Assembly: GCA_035999765.1 (NCBI GenBank)
Contig: CP108521.1
Coordinates: forward strand, 9,238,001-9,302,000
Reading direction: 5' to 3'
DNA: 64,000 nt
From: Streptomyces sp. NBC_01231
GTDB lineage: Bacteria; Actinomycetota; Actinomycetes; Streptomycetales; Streptomycetaceae
In this document: positions 55,529 through 63,470 of the stretch, in pieces
Layout of the letters: each line of letters begins with the position of its first letter
Numbering within the stretch: position 1 is the first letter of the stretch
The notes under the pieces: generated by a model
Told to the model about the DNA's origin: nothing
Seen by the model: the letters and a program-made list of their open reading frames with translations, nothing else
The model's database searches: none
Program-made: the position numbers and the translations under genes

Positions 55529-56911
55529 TCACGTCTGCTCCGCGAGGGGGCGCGCCGTCCCGCCCGCACCCTCGTGTCCTGCGGTCTCCTCCGCTCCCGG
55601 TGCGCGGGGAACCGCCCCGACCAGCAGGGCGCCTATGACACCGGGTACGGCGAGTGCGTAGAAGTTCCACTGGAACGCCAGCCCGGCTCCGATGATGAGC
55701 CCGAGCAGCGGCGGGGCGAGCATCGAGCCGAGGCGTCCGAATCCCAGCGTCCAGCCCATCGCCGTGGCTCCCATGCGCACCGGATAGTGCTTGGAGACAT
55801 AGGCGAGGACGAACGACTGTGTGCCCATCGCCCCGACTCCGCCCAGTGCGACGGCGGCGTACAACACCGTCGTGGGCAGTCGCAGACTGAGCAGGAGGAC
55901 GGCCACGCTGGACACGAGGTAGGTCGTGGTGATGATCGGCTTGGAGCCGAGCCGGTCGGCCGCCATGGCGATGAGAAGCGTGCCGACGACGGCTCCGATG
56001 TTGAACACGAGGAGGAAGCCGAGAGAGGAGCCCGCGGAGTAACCGGCGCGGCGCATGATCTCCGGGAGCCAGGTGTTGAAGCCGTAGATCATGAACAGGC
56101 ACAGACACGTCATCACCAGGAAGCACAGAGTCGCCACGACATAGCTCCGCGAGAAGAGGGCCCGTACCGGCGACATGCTCTCCGAGCCGCCGGACGGGCT
56201 GTGCTCCGACGCCGGTACGGCTTGCCGCGTGTCGTCCGAGGTGATGTCCCAGCGGTCGGCCACCCGCTCCGCGTCGGCGTGCCGCCCCTTCGCCCGAAGG
56301 AACGTGATCGACTCCGGCAGAAACCTGATGGTCAGCGGCAGGACGAGGAGGAGCGGGAGGAGGCCGAGCAGGAACATCGCCTGCCAATCGAACCGTGGCA
56401 TCACGAAGATCGCGGTGAGAGCGGCGACGATGCCGCCCACGGGGAAGCCGCTGAAGAGGATCGCGAAGACCAGGTTGCGCGTCCTGGGGTGCGAGTACTC
56501 GCCCACGAGCGCGCTCGCGGTCGGCAGCACGCCGCCGAGACCGAGGCCGGCGAGGAAGCGGAAGAGGCCGAACACCTCCGGAGAGGTGGCCGCCGCACAC
56601 AGGCCCGTCATCAGCGAGAACCAGATCAGGCAGCCGATCAGCGACCTGCGCCGGCCCAGGGTGTCGGTGAGCGTGCCGACGGTCGTGGCTCCGACGAGCA
56701 TCCCGATGAGGGCGAAGGAACCGATCAGGCCGGCACCGGCGGGAGTGAGGGCCCACCCCGGTTCGTGGAGCAGGGACGGAATCACCGCGCCGTAGACGAC
56801 GACGTCGTACCCATCGGCTACGACGGTGATCCCGCAGATCGCGAGTACCAGCAGTGTCACCGGGGGCCAGGTGACACTGCCACGACTTCCTCTGCGACTG
56901 CTTTCGTGCAT
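55529..56911 (-). CDS. MFS aromatic acid:H+ symporter (AAHS)
   Basis: 460 residues, twelve helices. Helix 1 carries VADGYDVVVYGAVIPSL, the AAHS DGxD/E-type signature. GTLTDTLGRRRSL is the loop 2-3 motif, and FRFLAGLGLGGVLPTASAL is typical of helix 4. It should import an aromatic or related carboxylate with protons. GAGAGGAA lies 5 bp before the ATG. Two GTG-N4-CAC dyads lie upstream, one over the predicted -10, so it probably belongs to the same GntR regulon as the FAH and VOC genes at the right end. Confidence 0.85.
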   Translation of the reverse strand: MHESSRRGSRGSVTWPPVTLLVLAICGITVVADGYDVVVYGAVIPSLLHEPGWALTPAGAGLIGSFALIGMLVGATTVGTLTDTLGRRRSLIGCLIWFSLMTGLCAAATSPEVFGLFRFLAGLGLGGVLPTASALVGEYSHPRTRNLVFAILFSGFPVGGIVAALTAIFVMPRFDWQAMFLLGLLPLLLVLPLTIRFLPESITFLRAKGRHADAERVADRWDITSDDTRQAVPASEHSPSGGSESMSPVRALFSRSYVVATLCFLVMTCLCLFMIYGFNTWLPEIMRRAGYSAGSSLGFLLVFNIGAVVGTLLIAMAADRLGSKPIITTTYLVSSVAVLLLSLRLPTTVLYAAVALGGVGAMGTQSFVLAYVSKHYPVRMGATAMGWTLGFGRLGSMLAPPLLGLIIGAGLAFQWNFYALAVPGVIGALLVGAVPRAPGAEETAGHEGAGGTARPLAEQT

Positions 56912-57347
56912 GACGATTCCTCTCACATGGCTGTGCTGTTGCGGTGAGGGTTCTCTCGCTCGGGTGCGGCGTGGGTCTTGTGGTGGCGGTCGGCCGGCTC
57001 CACCCCGAACGCACATGCGGAGGCGAGGACGGCGGCTCTCCCCGATGTCCTGGCGGCATCGGCTGGTACTCGCCTCACACCGCTAAGTGTGCACACTGCT
57101 ACAGCCATGTAAAGAGTTACGTCCGGGAAATGGCTCTATGCTTTCTGATTTACGCAAAGCGGCGCTGTATGTGTATGCACATGCGCCGCATCCGCCCCCG
57201 GTTACCCCGGTGAAGGCGGACGCGTACATCACGGATTTCCTCTCCGGTCCTCCACGCGTCGTCGGCGGAAAACCGGTGACAGCGAAACGCCAGGAAGCCG
57301 CGAGGTATGAGTTCAATGAATGCCAGGACTGATCGGCAATCACAGAA
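56912..57347 (-). promoter_or_regulatory. Transporter promoter with two GTG-N4-CAC operators
   Basis: 436 bp without a gene. On the minus strand TTTACA (57113-57108), 17 bp and ACACTT (57090-57085) suggest the transporter promoter. The perfect palindrome AGTGTGCACACT (57086-57097) covers its -10. A second dyad, ATGTGTATGCACAT (57169-57182), lies about 75 bp further upstream. GTGCATACACAT, the reverse complement of its first 12 bases, recurs exactly at 63275-63286. Confidence 0.72.
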
Positions 57348-58241
57348 TCAATGAACCGCGCGCACAAGCTGCTCCCGCAACCACGCGCGCCCAGGGTCAG
57401 TGGCGCCGCGCGGGTTCCACACCAGATCGATTCCGAGGGTCGGCAGGGGGACCGGCGATTCCATGACGCGCAGCCCGTGCCGTGCTGCCAGATGGTGAGC
57501 CAGTCGGCGCTGAAGCAGCGCGATCATGTGTGTGCCGCTCACCACCGGAGGGATCATCAGGAAGTCGAAGACGACCATCCGCACGGTGAGATCGGGAATC
57601 ATCCTGGCGAGGGCCTGCTGGCCGCCGACTCGCCCTCCCTCCCACTCGAACACCGCGTGCGGCAGCCGGGAGAGGTCGTCGACGGTCAGCGTCGCGCCGA
57701 TGCGGTCGTTGTCCGCGTCCGCGACCAGGACCCAGCTTTCGTTGTAGAGCCGCTCCCTGGGCAGTGTGGTCGGCATGGTGTCCGGCAGAAGTGCCACGTC
57801 CGCGGTCGCCTCGCTGCGGGTGAGGTCCATCGCCGACTCGGGCGCTTCCAGGTGCAGCCGAACACCGGGGGCGGACTCGGCGACCGCGGCGTTCAGACGG
57901 GGGAGGACCGTCAGAGCCGAGGCACTGGACGCGGCGATGCGGAAAGTGCGTTCGGAGGTTGCCGGGTCGAACGTCGGCGGGGCGAGCACCTGGCTGGTCG
58001 CGGTCTCCAGGATCAGATTGAGAGGTTCGATCAGCGCGCTGGCCCGCATCGTGAGCACATACTGTCGGCCGACCCGGACGAGGAGTTCGTCCCCGAGTGT
58101 GCGCCGCAGCCGCTGTAGTGCGTTGCTCATGGCCGGCTGGGTCAGTCCGACCGCCTGGGCGGCACGAGTGACACTGCGGTGCTCGAGCAGGGCGGCCAGC
58201 TGCGGGAGCAGATTGAGGTCAATGCGGTGCAGGCCGGACAC
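57348..58241 (-). CDS. LysR-family regulator (NodD-like)
   Basis: 297 residues. HTH HRIDLNLLPQLAALLEHRSVTRAAQAVGLTQPAMSNALQRLRRTLGDELLVR, then a periplasmic-binding-like effector domain. I start at GTG (MSGLHRIDLNLL), the normal distance before the HTH. The frame is open to 58346, but that would put a LysR-type T-N11-A box (58277-58291) inside the gene. No clear SD. It is divergent from the NTF2-like gene, its likely target. Confidence 0.8.
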   Translation of the reverse strand: MSGLHRIDLNLLPQLAALLEHRSVTRAAQAVGLTQPAMSNALQRLRRTLGDELLVRVGRQYVLTMRASALIEPLNLILETATSQVLAPPTFDPATSERTFRIAASSASALTVLPRLNAAVAESAPGVRLHLEAPESAMDLTRSEATADVALLPDTMPTTLPRERLYNESWVLVADADNDRIGATLTVDDLSRLPHAVFEWEGGRVGGQQALARMIPDLTVRMVVFDFLMIPPVVSGTHMIALLQRRLAHHLAARHGLRVMESPVPLPTLGIDLVWNPRGATDPGRAWLREQLVRAVH

Positions 58242-58276
58242 GGGGCCCACGGGTCGAGAGTCACTATTCACGATGC

Positions 58277-58291
58277 CTATATATCGCATAG
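58277..58291. promoter_or_regulatory. LysR-type binding site (T-N11-A)
   Basis: CTAT-ATATCGC-ATAG is an inverted repeat of LysR form in the divergent region between the LysR gene and the NTF2-like gene. The surrounding sequence is the most AT-rich of this locus. Confidence 0.6.
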
Positions 58292-58415
58292 ACAACAATA
58301 ATTCGACTGATTCTCGACCAGCTACTACCGTCCTGGCTGTCGCCACTCACGGCTGTGTTCACCGCCGCGTTCATCGCCGGCGCAAGCCGTCAATCCGGTG
58401 CAACGGAGGTCTTCG

Positions 58416-59033
58416 ATGCCGACAACCGAGACGGATCAGCGTGAGATCCGCCAGCTCGTCGAGAACTGGGCGCTGTGGCGTGACGCAGGCGACTGGGAAC
58501 GGTTCGCCACCGTATGGCACCCGGCGGACGGCTGGATGACAGCCACCTGGTTCCAGGGCCCGGCGAGGGACTTCATCGCCGTGAGCCGGGAGGGATTCGA
58601 CAACGGGGTCAGTATTCTCCACTTCCTCGGCGGGCACACCGCCGACGTAGTGGGTGACCGCGCGATCGCCCAGACCAAGATGACCATCAACCAGCGGGCC
58701 AGGGTCGACGGGGTGGAGGTCGACGTCGTCTGCACGGGACGCTTCTACGACTTCTGCGCCCGACACGACAGCGCGTGGAAGATCGTGCGCCGACAACCGA
58801 TCTACGAGAAGGACCGCCTGGACGTGGTCGATCCGTCCGCGTCGCTCGACCTGGATCCGCGGCTGCTGGGCCGCTTCCCGGTCGGCTACCGGCACCTCGG
58901 CTACCTGCAGACCAAGGCCGGCTTCACGGTGAAGGACGGGCTGCCGGGCCTGACCGGTGAGGTCGTGCGACGTCTCTACGACGAAGGGGCGAAGTGGCTG
59001 GCCGGTTCCGGCACCCCGGGCGACCCCCACTGA
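58416..59033 (+). CDS. NTF2/SnoaL-like protein
   Basis: 205 residues. Cone-shaped NTF2 fold: IRQLVENWALWRDAGDWERFATVWHPADGWMTATWFQGPARDFI at the start, AQTKMTINQRARVDGVEVDVVCTGRFYDFCARHDSAWKIVRRQPIYEKD in the sheet, then a C-terminal extension of about 60 residues. Such proteins act as small hydratases, isomerases or decarboxylases, or as dioxygenase beta subunits. ATG is preceded by CGGAGG; an upstream GTG at 58398 is in frame. It is controlled by or divergent from LysR and precedes an NMT1-like gene. Confidence 0.75.
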   Translation: MPTTETDQREIRQLVENWALWRDAGDWERFATVWHPADGWMTATWFQGPARDFIAVSREGFDNGVSILHFLGGHTADVVGDRAIAQTKMTINQRARVDGVEVDVVCTGRFYDFCARHDSAWKIVRRQPIYEKDRLDVVDPSASLDLDPRLLGRFPVGYRHLGYLQTKAGFTVKDGLPGLTGEVVRRLYDEGAKWLAGSGTPGDPH

Positions 59034-59132
59034 CCCGCTCCCCCTTCCCGGACCTGCCCGTAAGGCACCTCGTCCCCCCTGCCTGTCCTGCCCCATGCCC
59101 CGACGCCCCGATGACCCGAAGGAACGCTCCGC

Positions 59133-60122
59133 ATGCAAGGCTCAGAAAGTTCCGTCGATCAGAGACGTGCCGACGACACGGTGACCGGTGCGGGCGTGCT
59201 CCCCGCGCTGAACGCGCTTTTGCTGAACGGACTTTCCCTGAACGCCCTTCGCGTGCCGGGCGAGGCCGTGCGACGGCTGACCGTGGGTGTCTTCCCCGGC
59301 GCGGGCGCCGTCCACCTGTACCACGCCCTCGACTCCGGGTACTTCCAGCAGGCGGGACTGGAGGTGAACCTCTTCGAGGTCGTCTCCTCCGACCAGCAGC
59401 TGGGCGGCTGGAACGACGGCGACTACGACATCATGCACACGTCTCCCGACCACCTCCTGCGCGGACTGCTCCGGCGGGACCCGGTGGCCGTCCAGGCCGA
59501 GGGCATGGGCGAACTCGCCGTGCACAGGCGTCCCGGCTCACCGTCGCCGACGGACCGGTGGGCGGTCGACAACGCGCGGAGCGCCTTCGCGTTCGTCCTG
59601 CGTGCCGTACTGGCCGATGTCGCCGACTCGCCGGTCGACGACAGTCAACTCGTCGCGGTGGGCGGCACTTTGCAGAGGTTCCAGGTCCTGCCGACGGGCG
59701 CTGTCGACGGGACCACGCTCCATCCGCCCTTCGACGTCCTCGCCACGGAGAAGGGGTACCCACGTCTCGGTGGCCACCTCCAGGTGGCACCGGACATCCT
59801 CACCGGAGTGGTGGTGGTGCCGCGCACGGCGGCCACCACGCCGCACATCCGTGCCTACCTCGAGGTCTGCCGCCTGAGCACGGCGGAGCTACTGACCTCC
59901 GGTGCGTCGGGCATGGAAGCGGCTCTGGTACGGCACGGCCTGCCGAAGGCCGTCGCCCAGGCCGCGGCGCCCGGCCTCCTCGGGCCCGCGGGACTGTCCA
60001 CCTCACCCGACGTGACCCTGCGCGGCATCGAGGCGGTCGCCGACCTGCGCCGCCGCTTCATTCCGGCCTGGCAGCCCCCCTGCCCGCTCCAGTCGCTGAT
60101 CGGTCCCATCTCGGAGCACTGA
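59133..60122 (+). CDS. NMT1/THI5-like protein without signal peptide
   Basis: 329 residues. The fold resembles periplasmic binding proteins of the nitrate/taurine class: RRLTVGVFPGAGAVHLYHALDSGYFQQAGLEVNLFEVVSSDQQLGGWNDGDYDIMHTSPDHLLRGL. No signal peptide or lipobox is visible, and no ABC permease or ATPase is nearby, so it is probably a cytosolic enzyme or sensor, not a transport receptor. THI5/NMT1 relatives and some decarboxylase-like proteins share the fold. GAAGGAACG lies upstream of the ATG. It follows the NTF2-like gene by 99 bp, probably in one operon. Confidence 0.62.
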   Translation: MQGSESSVDQRRADDTVTGAGVLPALNALLLNGLSLNALRVPGEAVRRLTVGVFPGAGAVHLYHALDSGYFQQAGLEVNLFEVVSSDQQLGGWNDGDYDIMHTSPDHLLRGLLRRDPVAVQAEGMGELAVHRRPGSPSPTDRWAVDNARSAFAFVLRAVLADVADSPVDDSQLVAVGGTLQRFQVLPTGAVDGTTLHPPFDVLATEKGYPRLGGHLQVAPDILTGVVVVPRTAATTPHIRAYLEVCRLSTAELLTSGASGMEAALVRHGLPKAVAQAAAPGLLGPAGLSTSPDVTLRGIEAVADLRRRFIPAWQPPCPLQSLIGPISEH

Positions 60123-60261
60123 GGTGGGCCGAGAGCGAGTGGATTGACAGTCTCGCGGGCCTACGCTCTGGTGAGTGGATACAGTGAAGCCCTCCCTTGT
60201 GGCGAAACTTCAAGGGAGGGTACGGCAGGCCACTGCTCCTTGCCTCTCCCTCGTGCCGCAG

Positions 60262-60271
60262 CTGCATACAC
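60262..60271. promoter_or_regulatory. Operator before the GntR gene
   Basis: CTGCATACAC matches nine of ten positions of GTGCATACAC found before the FAH operon. It ends 17 bp before the GntR start codon, consistent with autorepression. Confidence 0.6.
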
Positions 60272-60288
60272 CTGGGTAGACTCCGGGC

Positions 60289-61095
60289 ATGAGCAGGCGG
60301 AGGGGCGAGACCCCTGAGGAACCACGGCCGACGGACGACGGAAGCGATGCGTCGCAGGTTCCGTCCACATCATCGGGCGGAACACCCGAACCGGCCGCGG
60401 GCGGACGCCGACTCGCCCTTGACGTCCACGGACGCCTGCGGGAGATGATCCTCAGCGGTGAACTGCCCCCGGGGTCCGCACTGCTCCAGGCCCAGATGGC
60501 ACGGAAACTCGGCGTCAGCCGCACGCCGATGCGTGAGGCGTTCCGGCTGCTCCAGGAAGAAGGGCTCATCGACGCACAGCCCGACCAGCGGGCGAGGGTG
60601 CGGGCCGTGGACCCCGAGGACCTGGACGGCGTCTACGGAGCCCGCATCATGCTCGAAGCGCTCGCGGTGAGCGTGACGGCCAAGTCGCTCGCGCCGGGGG
60701 ACCTGGAGCGCATGGGCGAAGCGCTGAAGCGCATGCAGGAACGGGCGGGCGACGACCGCCCGGACGAGTGGCATGCGGCGCACAAGGAATTCCACCGCAT
60801 CGCGACGAAGTCGGTGGGACCGCAGTTGCAGCGCATGCTCGTGTCGCTCGGCGAGCACAGTGAGCGCTACGTCCGGCTGGCCCAACTGGGAGTACACAGT
60901 TCCTGGGCCCGCGCGAACTCCGAGCACGAAGCGCTGCTGGAGGCGCTGCGTGTGAGTGACCAGGACGAAGCGGTACGCGTGATCGCGCGTCACCTCGCGC
61001 GTACCGCCCTGAACGTCCTGGCGGACATCGCCCCGGAATACGAACCCGCGGCCACGCGCACCGCGTTGGGGATCGCCGGCAACGGTCAGTCCTGA
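60289..61095 (+). CDS. GntR-family regulator, FCD type
   Basis: 268 residues. About 45 N-terminal residues are disordered and charged. The winged helix follows (LREMILSGELPPGSALLQAQMARKLGVSRTPMREAFRLLQEEGLIDAQ), then the all-helical FCD sensor domain with metal-type histidines (WHAAHKEFHRIA, residues 160-175; a later RHLARTAL). Many FCD regulators sense catabolic acids. It is convergent with the dehydrogenase/FAH operon. Five GTG-N4-CAC sites around this locus, one just before this gene, are its probable targets. Confidence 0.87.
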   Translation: MSRRRGETPEEPRPTDDGSDASQVPSTSSGGTPEPAAGGRRLALDVHGRLREMILSGELPPGSALLQAQMARKLGVSRTPMREAFRLLQEEGLIDAQPDQRARVRAVDPEDLDGVYGARIMLEALAVSVTAKSLAPGDLERMGEALKRMQERAGDDRPDEWHAAHKEFHRIATKSVGPQLQRMLVSLGEHSERYVRLAQLGVHSSWARANSEHEALLEALRVSDQDEAVRVIARHLARTALNVLADIAPEYEPAATRTALGIAGNGQS

Positions 61096-61111
61096 CGTCA
61101 GGTCTGCCGGG

Positions 61112-61139
61112 CGGGGGGCGGGGGGCGGGGGGCGGGGGG
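61112..61139. repeat. G-rich tandem repeat (CGGGGGG)4
   Basis: Four exact 7-mers, each with a run of six G, between the convergent GntR and dehydrogenase genes. The four runs could form a G-quadruplex on the plus strand and may help end transcription. Confidence 0.85.
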
Positions 61140-61228
61140 CTCAGGGCGACGATGCTTCAGCGTCCCCCCCAGGCCCCGTCCGACCGACCGAAGACCGGGT
61201 CGTTACGCGCCGCGCCCCAGCCCCCTCT

Positions 61229-62338
61229 TTACGCGTCCCAGTCCCCGGGCCCCTGAGTGAGTGCCACCCGCCCGAGGTTGTTGTCGTCCTCCATGTAGCG
61301 ATGCGCGTCGGCGGCGCGGGCGATGGGGAAGGTCCGGTCGACGACGGCGCGGAATCCGAGCTCGACCTGAGTCCACAGCGCGTCGACCGAGGCGGCGTTT
61401 CCGGTGCGTACGCCGATGATGCGGTGGCAGGCGGAGTACAGGTGCCGCAGATCGACCTGGACCCTGCCGCCGAGGAACGCACCGGAGGTGACCACGGTGC
61501 CGCCGTGGGCCAGGGTGTCGAGGGTGGCGTCCCAGATGGCCGGGTCACCGAGGTTGTCGACGGCGATGTCCACGCCGTGACCGCCGGTGGCCTCGCGCAC
61601 GCGGTCGACGAAGTCCGGGGCGGTGGCGTCGAGTACGACATCGGCGCCCGCCGCGGCCAGTGCCTCGCGCTTTTCCGGCGAGCGAGAGGTGGCGATGGTC
61701 CTCGCGCCGAGGTGCTGAGCGTAGGCGGCGGTGGTGGAGCCGAGGGCGGAGGCGGCGCCCTGCACGAGTACCCACTGCCCGGGGCGCAGCCCCGCCTGGG
61801 CCAGCTGGTTGGCGGCCACCGCGCCGACGAGCGCCAGGGAAGCCGCCATCGCCGCCGGAATGTCGTGGGGGACCCCGTGGACGTTGCGCGCGGGCACCGC
61901 ACAGTACTGGGCGTACGCACCGGGGCGATGGGTGCCTATCACCCCCAGGTCGGGACAGACCTCCTCGCGGCCCTCCACACAGAAGGCGCAGGCGCCGCAG
62001 GCGACCGCGGGAAACACGGCCACGCGGTCCCCGACCCGGACGGAGTCCACACCGTCTCCCAGCGCGGCGACGACGCCCGAGTGGTCGGCGCCCAGCACGT
62101 GGGGCGGCTGGATCTTGGCGTAGGGGTGGTTGCCGGCACGGGCCGTGAGGTCGAGCAGTCGGCCGATGCCGACCGCGGCGACCTGTACGAGGACCTCGCC
62201 CGGGCCGGGACGGGGGGTGTCGATCGTGGCCCGTTCCAGGACGTCGGGCGGCCCGAACCGGTTGAACACCATGGCCCGCATCTCATCGGGCACCGGCAGC
62301 AGGTCCGGCCAGCCGAGTTCCGTAGCCGTGTTGTTCAT
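61229..62338 (-). CDS. Zinc-dependent alcohol dehydrogenase (MDR superfamily)
   Basis: 369 residues. GroES-like catalytic domain with HVLGADHSGVVAALG, the structural zinc cysteines CGACAFCVEGREEVC (Cx2Cx2Cx7C), and a Rossmann domain (VLVQGAASALGSTTAAYAQHLGA). The usual catalytic Cys appears replaced near VAAVGIGRLLDL, so the catalytic zinc may be missing, as in quinone oxidoreductases. The last segment HRYMEDDNNLGRVAL fits enoyl/quinone reductases. ATG overlaps the FAH stop (ATGA): a translationally coupled pair. Confidence 0.82.
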   Translation of the reverse strand: MNNTATELGWPDLLPVPDEMRAMVFNRFGPPDVLERATIDTPRPGPGEVLVQVAAVGIGRLLDLTARAGNHPYAKIQPPHVLGADHSGVVAALGDGVDSVRVGDRVAVFPAVACGACAFCVEGREEVCPDLGVIGTHRPGAYAQYCAVPARNVHGVPHDIPAAMAASLALVGAVAANQLAQAGLRPGQWVLVQGAASALGSTTAAYAQHLGARTIATSRSPEKREALAAAGADVVLDATAPDFVDRVREATGGHGVDIAVDNLGDPAIWDATLDTLAHGGTVVTSGAFLGGRVQVDLRHLYSACHRIIGVRTGNAASVDALWTQVELGFRAVVDRTFPIARAADAHRYMEDDNNLGRVALTQGPGDWDA

Positions 62339-63231
62339 GACGCCACCACCGTGTTCTCCAGGCGGCCGACCCGCTCGATCTCGACGACGACCTGGTCCCC
62401 GGCGGCCAGGAACTCTCCACGTGGCATTCCGACGCCGGCCGGTGTGCCGGTGAGGATGACGTCCCCGGGCTCGAGCCGGGTGAGGCGGCTGGCCGCCGCG
62501 ACCACTTCCGGTATCGGCACCATCATCTGTGCCGTCGAGGAGTCCTGCTTCACCACACCGTTGACGGTCAACCGGATCCGCAGGTTCTGCGGGTCGGGGA
62601 CCTGCCAGGCGGGAACGAGTCCGGGGCCGAGCGGGCAGAAGCCGTCCTGTCCCTTGTGGCCGACCCAGTCGTACGCGAACGGTTCGCCCACCGGCTTGGC
62701 GGCGGTGACCCGGTCCCTGGCCGAGATGTCGTTCGCCGCCAGGTAGCCGGCCACGTGGTCGAGGGCCCGCTCGGGCGAGAGGTCACGGCCGGGGCGGCCG
62801 ATGACCACGGCGAGTTCCGCCTCCCAGTCGACACGGGCACCCGGGTAGGAAGGCAGCGGCACAGGGTCTCCCGGTCCCGTCACGGTCGTCGTGGGCGGCT
62901 TGAGGAAGAAGAACGGATCACCCAGCTCCTCCGGCGGCTCGACGCCCATCTCGGCACAGTGGTCCCAGTAGTTGGCACCCGCGCAGAGCACCTTGCCGGG
63001 ATACGTGAGCGGGGGAGCGAGCCGGGCGTCGGCGATGACGTCCGAAACCGCCGGGGTCCAATCCCGCAGCAGCGGAGCTAGAGAGCTCCATCGGCTCAGC
63101 ACCTCCATCATCGACAGGCCTTCCGTCCCGGGCGGCCCCTGGACGACGCTCCCCCCGACGCTCACACCGACGGCGAGCTTCTCCGAGTCGTCGACCCGGT
63201 ACTGCACCAGCGACCATTCAGGAAATTCCAT
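62335..63231 (-). CDS. Fumarylacetoacetate-hydrolase-family protein
   Basis: 298 residues. The FAH C-terminal domain begins KVLCAGANYWDHCAEMG. Metal and catalytic residues are seen in DWEAELAVVIGRPGRD (Glu pair), YLAANDISARDR, and DVILTGTPAGVGMPR at the end. An N-terminal cap of about 80 residues is present. Relatives hydrolyse, hydrate or decarboxylate 2-oxo-dienoates after ring cleavage. ATG preceded by GGAGGATTAC is chosen; the frame is open 14 codons upstream. Together with the divergent VOC dioxygenase it likely processes the ring-cleavage product. Confidence 0.87.
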   Translation of the reverse strand: MEFPEWSLVQYRVDDSEKLAVGVSVGGSVVQGPPGTEGLSMMEVLSRWSSLAPLLRDWTPAVSDVIADARLAPPLTYPGKVLCAGANYWDHCAEMGVEPPEELGDPFFFLKPPTTTVTGPGDPVPLPSYPGARVDWEAELAVVIGRPGRDLSPERALDHVAGYLAANDISARDRVTAAKPVGEPFAYDWVGHKGQDGFCPLGPGLVPAWQVPDPQNLRIRLTVNGVVKQDSSTAQMMVPIPEVVAAASRLTRLEPGDVILTGTPAGVGMPRGEFLAAGDQVVVEIERVGRLENTVVAS

Positions 63232-63274
63232 GTAATCCTCCGACACGCGGCTCTCTGAGGGCAACCGAACCATA

Positions 63275-63413
63275 GTGCATACACATCAGCCTCGGAAGGG
63301 GCGGCCGGACGCTACAAGATGCTCGGCGGCGGGAGGTGATGACGTGATCTATGAGCCCATGGCGCAAAAGCTTCCGCTTGACACTAGACGCATCGCTCGA
63401 CAGGTGTACACAC
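63275..63413. promoter_or_regulatory. Divergent promoter with two GTG-N4-CAC operators
   Basis: GTGCATACAC (63275-63284) lies 44 bp before the FAH start. GTGTACACAC (63404-63413) lies 57 bp before the VOC start. TTGACA at 63378-63383, followed after 18 bp by AGGTGT, is a candidate promoter for the dioxygenase, with the second operator overlapping its -10. Confidence 0.7.
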
Positions 63414-63470
63414 TTAAGGAGGTGTGATGCGTGAGGGACGCGGATCCACCGGAACCATGAGGAGTACAGA

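Noticed and set aside
57087..57332. An 81-codon plus-strand frame upstream of LysR
   Set aside because: It runs through the operator region, has no SD and no recognisable sequence.
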